Origin: Agelaius tricolor
Taxonomy: Eukaryota; Chordata; Aves; Passeriformes; Icteridae
DNA: 64,000 bases
Direction: 5' to 3'
Assembly (NCBI GenBank): GCA_023055355.1
Contig: JALJCS010000004.1
Coordinates: 25,456,744-25,520,743, forward strand
A program made the position numbers and the translations under genes. The notes beneath the pieces are model-generated. The model saw only the letters and a program-made list of their open reading frames with translations. It did no database searches and was not told the DNA's origin. Of this stretch, positions 1 through 9,100 are shown piece after piece; position 1 is the first letter of the stretch, and each line of letters begins with the position of its first letter.

Positions 1-552
1 TGTCCAGCCAACCTCCAGCCAGTCAGGCACTTCCCCAACCCGGAGTCAGGGCCTTGTGCCTAAGGCGATGTCAGGCCTTGCGGACGTGTGGCCGCAGTAG
101 AGAGCTCCGAAGTCGCAGGATGAAATGAAGAGGCGACCCTCAGTTTCTTCAGGGAGGGTGGTTTTATTGGTAGGGAAACGTGGAGTTTTTCGGTGGAAGA
201 AGCTGAGAGCCCCGAGGCAGGGAAAGCCTCGGTTTTACAGAGGGTGGGAGGGGTGAAAGATAGCAAATCAGAGAGGGATACATTAAGGATTGGCATGATC
301 GGAGAACCCATCAAACACAGTTGCGGGAGGGACCCTGGCCCCTAACCCAATCACTCGACACCCTGGCCCGAACTCTCTAGAAAAAGAGGCAGGGGTGTCG
401 AGTGACAGGCAGGCTGCCAGGGGTGGGGAACAAGAAAGATAACCAAGACAACTGGGGAGGGGTTTGGGGATTGACACAAACTGGTAACAGGGCAGGACCT
501 TCTGAGAGAACAATGGGGGGAAAACTGAACAAGCATAAAACACACCACAACA
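1..552 (-). mobile_element. Endogenous retrovirus LTR, complete-looking, minus strand
   Basis: Read on the minus strand, this block starts with TGTTGTGG at 552 and ends with GGCTGGACA at position 1, which are the TG...CA ends expected of a retroviral LTR. A polyadenylation signal AATAAA lies at 163-168 on that strand, about 160 bases from the 3' end, so U3 is to the right and R-U5 to the left. The block is much richer in G+C than the following DNA. The open frames across it on the minus strand (60-314, 283-651, 351-620) show no Gag, Pol or Env similarity and are probably chance frames. Minus-strand bases just upstream of 552 are pyrimidine-rich, so there is no polypurine tract there. This is therefore either a solo LTR or the 5' LTR of a provirus lying left of the window. 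The family is not assigned. Confidence 0.72.
163..168 (-). promoter_or_regulatory. LTR polyadenylation signal AATAAA
   Basis: AATAAA on the minus strand inside the LTR at 1-552. It sits where the R-region signal is expected and is the main evidence for the LTR's orientation. Confidence 0.6.
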
Positions 553-1076
553 GGGGGGGAAGATATGCTTGTGTTTCCATAGATTCCAGTCCATGATGGG
601 TACCTGCAAGAGCGACCCAACCAGCCTTGGATACTCCAGCTTCATAATCAACTTGTAGGGAAGACAAACTCTTATGAAGTCATGTTCCTAATTGATATTA
701 ATAGAGTTTTTATACAATTTGGTAGATAATTTAGGGAAACTCTCAGTCAAGGCTTGTCTCTTTGGCCAAGCCTGAGCCCTGGCGGACTGGGGATTATGCC
801 ATCAGACCCGAGTATTTCTGCGCTAAAAGTGTAATCAAGTCACTTTGACTTGCTGATCTAATCTTACAAAATCTTGGACCTCCTTTCCTGGGAAAGGCTC
901 TCCAAGTGTTCACTGTGAAATGGGACTCCCCAGCAACTGCAGACTCTGGGTGTTAGTAAAGGTTTTAGACAATTTTAAGTCGTTTCTCAAGGTTTTATCT
1001 GTTTAATCACTGTCTCCATTCATGGGAAGTGTTTTGTTTCATGATTCTCATTTGTATAAAATAAAAAAGAGGGAGT
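553..1076 (+). other. Unassigned segment, possibly 3' part of an older ERV
   Basis: This stretch separates the LTR at 1-552 from the LTR-like end at 1077. It has no sustained open frame on the plus strand. The last 18 bases or so (about 1059-1076) are almost all purine, which suits a retroviral polypurine tract, so the segment could be decayed internal sequence of a plus-strand ERV. A minus-strand frame at 377-667 crosses the LTR boundary and has a hydrophobic stretch, but I recognise no Env features. The assignment rests on position and the purine tract only. Confidence 0.3.
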
Positions 1077-1165
1077 TGTGGGAAGAGATGGGAAAATCAG
1101 ATTGTTTCTTTAAATAAACAATTCAGATTCCCTGCTGGTCTGAGTCCGTGCCTAAGTCATTCACA
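1077..1165 (+). mobile_element. Short LTR-like end behind a purine tract
   Basis: The segment begins TGTGGGAAGAG directly after the purine tract and ends GTCATTCACA, giving TGTG...CACA inverted ends. AATAAA lies in the middle at about 1114-1121. These are the landmarks of a 3' LTR, but 89 bases is far shorter than normal, so U3 may have been lost by internal deletion. An alternative is chance arrangement of common motifs in old repeat DNA. Confidence 0.35.
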
Positions 1166-1177
1166 ATCTTTAATGTG

Positions 1178-1356
1178 AGATGCTGGAAGAGTTTGCCCAG
1201 GGAGACTGTGGATGACCCATCCCTGGCAGCATTCAAGTCCAGGCTGGGTAAGGCCTTGAGCAACCTACTCTGGTGGGAGGTTTCCCTGCCCATGGAAGAG
1301 TGGGATTGGGTCTAGATGATTCAAAGTACCTTCCAACCCTTAACATTCTACAGTGC
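1178..1356 (+). mobile_element. CR1 LINE fragment, 3' end, plus strand
   Basis: The text follows the conserved avian CR1 3' region: a stretch encoding the end of ORF2 with the 'leftover' phrases for GLPREAVDAPSL-type sequence, then TCTAGATGATTC and CTTCCAACCC, and a weak ATTCTA terminus. Only the last 180 bases or so of the element remain, as is usual because CR1 insertions are cut off at the 5' side. It lies directly after the ERV-like end at 1165. Confidence 0.8.
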
Positions 1357-3146
1357 TTTGTGTCAGTAGTTATCCATTGAGATACCTTCATCACTAAACT
1401 CTGAGATTATCACTAACTCATGAAGGCTCAAATTCGTATAATATTACTATATCCTCATCTTGATTAACCTGCTCAAATAGCTTCCAGTATGAGTAGGAAT
1501 TCCTGCAGATTTAGCAAAAGGTTTTTAAGGTTTTTTTCATGGTTTTTTGTTTCCTTTTTTTTTTATTTTTAAAGATCATGCTCAACTTTGCTTTTATGTC
1601 ACTCCTTGTTTGAAAATCTTGAAAATCTTGACAATTAAGGATTACCATATTTATTAAAAATATAAGGGTCTCTTTCATATTTCTAGGAGTTTTTCTTCAA
1701 TTCTCAGACACAGTGAGAAATATAATAATAGAAGCAATCCCGTGAAATACTTCAAAACAATCAAAACTGAATAAAAAATGGAAAAAGAATTTAAAAGATT
1801 CTTATTATGCTCAGATCCTAGATGAAAATACTTGAACACAAGCATTAGTGGAAGTTATATTCATGTCATTAAAGTCAATATAGCAATTAGATATGAAACT
1901 GAATGAGTACTGAACAATTTTTGTAATGTAGAATGCAAATTTTATCTTAGTAGTAAAAAAAGAAAATTCAGTTTACAGATAGATTCAAATCTATTTGTAC
2001 ATTCAAAAATCATGGGTACATTTACTCATTAATTTAATGAGTAAAAATTAATACTCACTGATTTTCTCTACACATATTCATGTTTCTAAGTTCTGTAAGC
2101 TAATGCAATTAAAATTGTTGTTAATCAGAAGAGAGAAAAACCCTGCCCCATTTGATGTGAGAAGAAATGCAAAACACAGATTTATATTCCCCCATGAGTG
2201 ACTGAATTGCCCGTACATGGGCTATCCCACAGAACAGGGAACCATGGACAGTTTCTGTGCTCTTACACCTATCGAGTAGCAATTGACTCTGTAATTCAGT
2301 TCTTTGCTATGTGTTATCTTATGTGATAAGCACCATAACCTTAGCTACAGGACTTGAATGTAGGTAGCACAAACATTAAAAGATGTAGCTAAAGTGAGAG
2401 ATGTATGGAAAATTTTGGCTCATTCCTGATTCATGATAAAAGCTACATAATATTTAAGCTTAATCCTTTTTGCCTTGGGCTGTGGTGCATGAAATTACCA
2501 AGCTGAGCTATAAGATGCTTACCTTAAGAAACTAAAGATGACACAAACAAATATTCCTACACAATTAGCTGTGCTAGATACATAGAAAGCTCTCGTGCTT
2601 TCCTACGAAATATCCTTTACCATTCACAAACGACCCTGGTAAAAGGGAAATAATTCCCAAATACTTTGTTCAAAGATCAAGCTGAACAAACGTTTTCAAA
2701 AATGCTAAACACTTGGTTCATGTTTCTTTACTTTGACACTCTTCTGCAGTTCCTAATTTTGCTTACAGTTAGAGCCAAATCCCCCTGATATTACAGAACA
2801 GCTATGGAAAAAGTGACATCCCTCTGCCACAGCAAAATATGCTGACATTTGTATGAGACAGAATTTGAAGCATTGCTGTGCAGACTGTCCAGACAGATAC
2901 TAGGAATATGTTTAAACTCTACTAGAGTCCTGAAAATGCTCTGGTGCTACATGTAGTGTCAGGTAAAAGTCTGTGAAAAGTATAGTTGCCATCACATACT
3001 GGTTTAATGAAAAGAGAGTTGATTGCTTGGATAACACTTTGGAGATAGGTATCTGAGAATTTGTCTGCTTAACCAAGCTAAACCCAATAACAAAACATTT
3101 ATAGTCTATTCATCACAAGGGAGTATCAACAGAAGCAAAATTAAAG
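1357..3146. other. AT-rich spacer, no feature recognised
   Basis: No open frame of note, no recognised repeat and no RNA gene. There are T-rich runs near 1540-1570 and A/T-rich low-complexity text between 1640 and 2060. Confidence 0.5.
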
Positions 3147-3592
3147 AATGGTTGAAGTTGGGAGTGACTCCCTGAGATGATTTAGTGGAGCCTTGCAACC
3201 TCTGAGCAAGCAGGGTCAACAGCAGGTTTACCAGGATCATGTCTAGTTGGGTTTGATATTCTCCATGGATAGAGACTTCACAGCCTGTCTGGGCAGACTG
3301 TGCTAGTGTTCAACTGCCCTCATGGGAAAGAAATGTTTTTCTCTGTTCAGATAAAGTTTCATGTTTATCAGTTTATGCGCATGTGCTACCATCCTGCCCT
3401 TTTTTGGACTGGATCCAACAAAGTAGTTACATATCTTTTTTGCACTGATGACTCCAGAAACAGACCCAGCACACTGATGTGTCTCACCAGAGCAGAGTAC
3501 AAGTATCATCTCCATTGCCCTGCTGGCAACATTCCACTTTATGCTGACCAGAATGCTGTTAGTCTTTACTGCTCCAAGAGTGCACAGCTTGA
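3147..3592 (-). mobile_element. CR1 LINE fragment, minus strand
   Basis: On the minus strand this is the CR1 ORF2 C-terminal region and 3' UTR. Diagnostic stretches on the plus strand include GTGTCTCACCAGAGCAGAGT (about 3479-3498), the CCCTGCTGGCAACA block (about 3518-3531) and the segment around CATGTCTAGTTGGGTTTGATA near 3238. The 3' end of the element is at the left, where the terminal simple repeat is missing. Divergence is high, and the minus-strand frame at 3303-3614 is broken relative to CR1 ORF2. It is an old, dead copy. Confidence 0.85.
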
Positions 3593-4263
3593 TTAAACAT
3601 GTAGAAAAAACCACAGAACTCTCTTACCATAGCATTAAATTACTTCTCAAAATAAAAGTAGTCTTAAATTTTATTACTTGGTCATCCTGGTAAAACCAAA
3701 AGCTTCTCTTCCCTGAAGCTTTGAAATCAGTCAGAAAAAGACTAAGCTAGGTTGTTAGGGTTTTTGATGGGTTTAGCAGTCAGATTGAAGCCTGTGGAAA
3801 TACTTTTATCTAAATTTAGTTTCTGGATGTTTTTTCTGAAAAATTATTGGTGAAATTTCTGAAATATAAAGCTTTAATCAAATTTAAACAGTCAATCAAT
3901 CCCAGCAGTGCAACAAAAATAAACAGACCTATAATGTTCCTTTCAGCGGCAAACTAAGATTTCTTTTCTACAGCTGCTGTTATTATGGACTGATCGACAT
4001 ATTTAGTCAAGGGCAGTTTGATCTCAGACCAAATTTTTAGGGTTGGCAGAGCAATTCAATACTGGACATTACACTTGTGCACAAAGTTGAAAGCAAACAG
4101 TGAAAATCTCATGCCCTAGCAGCAGTTACAACTTTCCTGCATTTCTGTATTTGCTAACTTCGCCAACTTGTGGAGCAAGTTTCTTTGATAGTAAAATCAC
4201 TGTGATTTTACTCTGTGATCACTCCAAACAGGCAGCTCATCACCCCAGACCAAATGCTTGAAT
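3593..4263. other. AT-rich spacer with a 23-base palindrome
   Basis: No gene or repeat recognised. The only structured signal is the near-perfect palindrome at 4190-4212, listed separately. Confidence 0.5.
4190..4212. repeat. Palindrome, two 11-base arms around one base
   Basis: AGTAAAATCAC at 4190-4200 is the exact reverse complement of GTGATTTTACT at 4202-4212, with a single T between. Pairing stops at the next base on each side. It could be a protein-binding palindrome or a cruciform seed, or chance in AT-rich DNA. Confidence 0.7.
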
Positions 4264-4615
4264 CAATGAAGAGGAGGCTCAGGAGGGACCCTATTACTCT
4301 CTACAACTCTCTAGAACTACCCAAAAAGATGTCAATATTTTCTGCCATGTTTCAACTGAAAAGACAAGAGGAAATGGCCTTAAATTGCACTGGAAGAGGG
4401 TGAAATCAGATATTAGAATTTTTTTTCACAGAAAGAGTGGTTAGGCATTGGGATAAGTTGCCCAGGGAGGTCACTCACTCTCTCTTGAAGTGTTCAAGTG
4501 CCTAGATGTGACATATGAAGATATGATTTAAGGGTAATTATGGTGATGCTGTGTTGATGGTTGGACTTGATGATCTTAAAGGTCTGTTCCAGCCTTGATG
4601 ATTCTGTGATTCTTC
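4264..4615 (+). mobile_element. CR1 LINE fragment with intact 3' end, plus strand
   Basis: It begins at the CR1 phrase GAAGAGGAGGCTCAGGAGGG and runs through the text for the ORF2 C-terminus (GAAATGGCC near 4371, then the region equivalent to 'FFTERVVRHWDKLPREV'). It ends with the classic CR1 terminus: GGTTGGACTTGATGATCTTA, then GATGATTCTGTGATTCT near 4597-4613. About 350 bases of the 3' end are kept. The terminal GATTCT-type repeat is well preserved compared with the other copies here, which suggests this copy is among the younger ones. A 62-codon frame at 4215-4403 overlaps it and is part of the element. Confidence 0.92.
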
Positions 4616-5881
4616 AGTTTAAAATCTTTTCTTTATGGTCCTTTTAAATAAATGCTCTTGCAACTTGTGTCTCATGGAGTGGCTTTTGCAGATGCCACCC
4701 TATACACTTCTGAAGGTTAAGCACTGTTTCAGTCAGGATACGAGTTTTACAACTTCAGAGATTGTACTTTTTGCCTCAGAAGTCATTCTCCCACAAAACA
4801 TCACAACTGAGATCAAATGACCCACATCAGCTGTGGATCACCATGAATCCACATCAATTGTTCCTTTTACTAAAAAGGAGCCTATTGGCAGAGATACATT
4901 CCATACTTTGTTAGCTATATCTTCCGGTGATTTGCTAGACACTTAAGCTGCAAGTGACTACAAGACATGATAAATCTTGCTTTAAGGTTAAAAGCCAAGC
5001 ACTTCTTTTGATGAAGTAGTGTATAATGGGATTTGGGAATACCATTTTTTTTCTTACTGGGTGATTTTATTTTAGAGTATTAAGTGGTCTCACTGCAAAG
5101 TCTCATTAAAAACTAACAAAGGTGAAATTTTTTACTTAAGGCATTAATTTTATTGACTTTATATGAAATTAAATTATTGTGTGTCTGAATCAGTGAGGAA
5201 CAGACACTGGTCATACATGCATGCATATGCAGAAGATAGCATAGTTTGTGTAAGGACATAACATATTAACTTCTGGGTTGCTTGCCTCAGCTCCTGAATT
5301 TACAGCAGCTGCCTAACACTTTCAAACCTCCCAGCTGTATTCCAACACAGAATAAATTCCACAATACTGGCAAATCAGACTTCACATCAATATTTTTTTT
5401 GGCTGCTTGCCAATTTCTAATAAAAAATATAATTAGAGGCGAGACTATTGCAATTTGATGCTACTATACACTCTCCTTCTGTCCAGGCAACTATAATAAA
5501 AGTGTTATAAGATATGAAATATTTAATATTATTTTAATTTTAGTTCAACTGGTGAAGAGCTGAAGGCTCGGGTTGATACTTGGGTTACTGACACTCAACT
5601 GCTTTAGTACAAAGCCATATGGTTTACGACTATTTAGCAGCATATTTTATACAGCTACTGAAATGAAATGTCATTTAAAGGAAGCTGTCTTAGTCACGAA
5701 CATGTTAAACAGGACAGATACAGAGGCTCTGTGGTTAATTTTGCTTTTGCATTTCCTTATTCCTCCATCTATTTTTGTTGCAAGGCCCTGTAGTGATGTG
5801 CCTGTAATAAGATTTTAATTCTATTTCCCATTAAATCTGTAATTGATAATGAACAATTCCACAGCATGATTACTGTTGCAA
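4616..5881. other. AT-rich spacer, no feature recognised
   Basis: Open frames at 4635-4820 and 5573-5818 are short and show no domain. Long A/T-rich stretches occur at 5380-5540. Nothing else stands out. Confidence 0.5.
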
Positions 5882-6222
5882 GAGACCTCTGGAAGTCATC
5901 TTCTCCAATGTTCCTGTTCAAATAGGGTCACCTAGAGCTGGTTCCCCTGAGGGTGGAGATGCCATGCCCTCCCTAAGCAACCTCTGCCAGTGCTCAGTCA
6001 TTCTTGCGATGAAAAAGTATTTCCTGGTGCTCAGACAGAGACTCCTTTATTTCAGCTTGTGTCACTGCCTCTGGTCCTGTCAGCTGGCACCACTGGAAAG
6101 AGTGTGGCTCTGTCATACTCTTGGTATTCTCTCTTCAGGTATTTATATATACTGATAAAATCTCCCTGAGCCCATTTTCCTCCAGGCTGAACAGTCTTGG
6201 CTCTCTTAGACATTTCTCATAG
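5882..6222 (-). mobile_element. CR1 LINE fragment, minus strand, abutting a second copy
   Basis: The plus strand reads AGACCTCTGGAAGTCATC then the CR1 reverse-complement series: first 'GTCACCTAGAGCTGGTT', then 'CTTTATTTCAGCTTGTGTC', then 'AAATCTCCCTGAGCC', 'CCAGGCTGAACAGTC' and a degraded TTTCTCATAG. It is the last 340 bases or so of a CR1 in antisense. It stops exactly where the next antisense CR1 begins, so either the second element inserted here or a shared 5' cut occurred. Old copy with many substitutions. Confidence 0.9.
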
Positions 6223-6872
6223 TAATCATTGACTCATTTAGGTTGGAGAAGACCCTTAAGATGATTGAGTCCAACCATTAATGTAGCACTGCCAAATCCA
6301 CCACTAAACCATGTCCCAGACATGCCATCTACATGACTTCCAAATATCTCCAATACAGTGACTCAACAACTTTCTTGGGCAGCCTGTTCCAATGCTTCAC
6401 AACCCTCTCAGTGAAGAAATTTTTCCTAATATCCAGTCTAAACCTCCCTAGCACTTCTTGAAGCCATTTTCTCTTGTCCTGTCACTTGTTAAATGGGAGA
6501 AGAGACTGACCTCCACTTCACTACAACCTCCTGTCAGGTAGTTTTAGAGACTGATAACATCTTGTGCTCCAGACCCTTCCCCAGCCCCACTGCCCTTTTC
6601 TGGGCATGCTTCAGCAACTCAGTGCAGTGAGAGGCCCAGCACTGGACCCAGCACTGGAGCTGTGGCCTCACCAGTTCTGAGTACAGGGGGACAATCCCTG
6701 CCCTGCTCCTGCTGGCCACACTGTTGCTGGTACAGGCCAGGATGCCATTGGCCTTCTTGGCCACCTGGGCACTGCTGGCTCATGTTCAGCTGCGTCAGCC
6801 ATCACCCCCAGGCCCTTTCCCATCAGGCTGTTTCCAGGCACTCTGCCAACAAGCCTGTACCATTGCATGAAC
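6223..6872 (-). mobile_element. CR1 LINE fragment, about 650 bases, minus strand
   Basis: The 3' end lies at the left (6223-6260, with TTTAGGTTGGAGAAGACC) and the sequence goes on through the ORF2 C-terminal coding part. On the minus strand the frames at 6534-6764 and 6668-6877 carry CR1 ORF2 phrases such as '[14 protein letters not shown]' and '[10 protein letters not shown]'. These correspond to the segment after the reverse transcriptase domain. The frames are interrupted, so it encodes nothing functional. It lies head to tail with the copy at 5882-6222 but looks like a different subfamily, as its terminus starts with a different consensus. Confidence 0.93.
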
Positions 6873-8748
6873 CTCATACAAGAATAGATACATTGTGCTC
6901 CTCCTGCTTGTTATTTTCTAGATTATGTACATAGAAAGGGTGTTAGCACTTGATACATTTTGGTAGCCTATCGACTTTTACTATGAGATACATAGATAGT
7001 CCAATATTCTTATTACTTACCCCTATTAATAGCTGCAATTTAAGAACACACAGAGCTGCTACTGTAATTTAACTATAGTTTTTGTCCCACTATAGCACTG
7101 GCAAAATTGTTTCCTATGTAACCCTGTGTAAAGATCCAATTCTAACAGCTGAAGGGGTTATGAAATACGAACTACGGAGAAGTACAGCTGAAAGCATGTC
7201 CCATGGTTACTTCAAGGCTAGTGACAAAATATCTTGTTCTAAGATAAATGAAAAAACTTTCTTTTAGCTGCCAATACCATCAAGAACCATAATTTTAATA
7301 GTCAAAAAAGCCTACAGTATTTTTCAGAGACTTTCTTTGCAGGCATGAAGCAGATAGTCAAAACAATTACATTAATATTAGTCTTGAAATACTCTCTAGA
7401 GTAAGTATATTTCCCTATTTCCCTCCCTGGTATCAGTGTTAAATACTTGCAAATGTACATATCTCCATGTTTCTTAAAACACAATAAAGAGAGAAAATAT
7501 GTCATTAGCACTATGTTTCCATTACTATGGCTGAGATGTCTCACTAATTTGCTGCCAGGGCTGGATATCAGACATTAGTCCACTACTACCCTACAGTTAC
7601 TGTTCTATTATTTCACTTATGTTAGAAGGCATCTGTGTTGACGTCAAACACACAACTTTTATTGCTTCACATCTAAAGTTGATTATAGTCATGCTTGCAT
7701 TAGAAGATTTTTAGGTCTTCCAGCGCCCATATTAAATGGATAAAAAGGATACTTTTCCAGTTTCACAGTTACAAAGCCCTCCTGAGTTCCAGAAACCAAA
7801 TTAAACTGTGTAATAAACCTGGCAATGGAGAGTAAAACATAATTGACAGTTTGAGCATGAAATTGCCTTTACTGTGCCATTTTTCATTTTTCACCTAATA
7901 CCACCACTACCCTGACAGCCCTGTGTTGTTGTTGTCAGCTGAGAATGAACACTCCATTCTCAAATTCTCTCTTGAAGCCAAACTCTAACCAGGGGCTAAA
8001 AATGCTAAGAAGGGTCAAACTGGAGTCTTATAAAGAATCTTCAAACCATGCCTATTGAACAAGGACATTTTCGTCTAATTTCTCATCCTTAATCTATGTT
8101 TGTGCTCTTCATGATAATTCAAGCTCAGAATCTATTCAGATTTAAATATTAATAGCTCTCTGCATGACATGTGTCATCTGGTTTTATACCTGTCCTTCCC
8201 ATATGGCAACTGGGTGAACAGCAAGGAGGGAGCATATGAGGAAATAAATTTTCTTAAACCTCCCACTTTCTACTGTGCTTATATGTGTTTATATTGTTTT
8301 CTCCACTGGCAGAAAATGCTAGAAATCTCCTATTTCCTTCTAGTCAACCACTTTTCCTTCAGGGCTGACCTCAGAAAAAGCAGTCCCATGCCATATATTC
8401 AGCATAGTGACATTTACTCAAAAGAGAAAAAAATCATAATATTTAAGAAAAAACAAGATCATATTTTGTTTGCAAAGTGGCAGATAGCTCCAATTTGTAG
8501 GTAATAAGTGAAAGCTTATGATTTTCATGATGAAGAAGTGAAAGACCTTAGTGAATTTGGAGGCAAGAAAGATGTACATTTATCATAGAAATTGCAGTGT
8601 TCTGGATAGTGGAGTACAATTACTGATAATCATGCAAATTTAAGATGAAAAGATGGAAATAATTACAGAAAATGACAGACATAAACTGTTTAGCAAAGTT
8701 TCCTTTTTAATTTACTGTGTATTTGATGCTACTTGACTTTGTAAAAAT

Positions 8749-9100
8749 TTATTGCAAAGTTGTTGAGGCCTGCTCAGCCATCCGAAACAGCTGAGGAGCT
8801 GTTGGAAAGCAAGTCTTTCCCCTGAGTGTAGCCTCTACAAGATGAGGAAACACTGAACAGACGAAGTGTGGAAAGGAAGCTATTTTGATGATGGCAATAA
8901 TTAATGAAGCCTGTGACTCTGTCAGGCATTCAAATACTCTATGATGGCCAGTAAGTGGTTTAGAACAGCAGAAGTGTGAGGGAAGCACATTGGGCTGCTC
9001 TGGGGATTTCTCAGGAAGGGTCCAGGGGTTAGAAATTAAGAACAATTGTAAAAGGAGAGAAAGCAAAACTTTGGAGGTTCAGGAGGAAGAAACTTTATTC
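8749..9100 (-). other. Block with minus-strand AATAAA, possible old LTR or retrocopy
   Basis: This block differs from its surroundings by lower A/T content and an uninterrupted 105-codon minus-strand frame (8749-9066). On the minus strand AATAAA occurs at 9094-9099, upstream of the frame, followed by a TTTCTTCC stretch. That order (poly(A) signal before the frame) does not fit a gene 3' end, but could fit LTR R-U5. No paired termini are visible. The identity is open. Confidence 0.2.

Noticed and set aside
60..667. Overlapping minus-strand open frames of 84-122 codons at the left edge
   Set aside because: They overlap in different phases inside an LTR and show no retroviral protein features.
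8169..8504. 111-codon plus-strand frame
   Set aside because: Composition follows the AT-rich background, no domain, no supporting splice or promoter signals.
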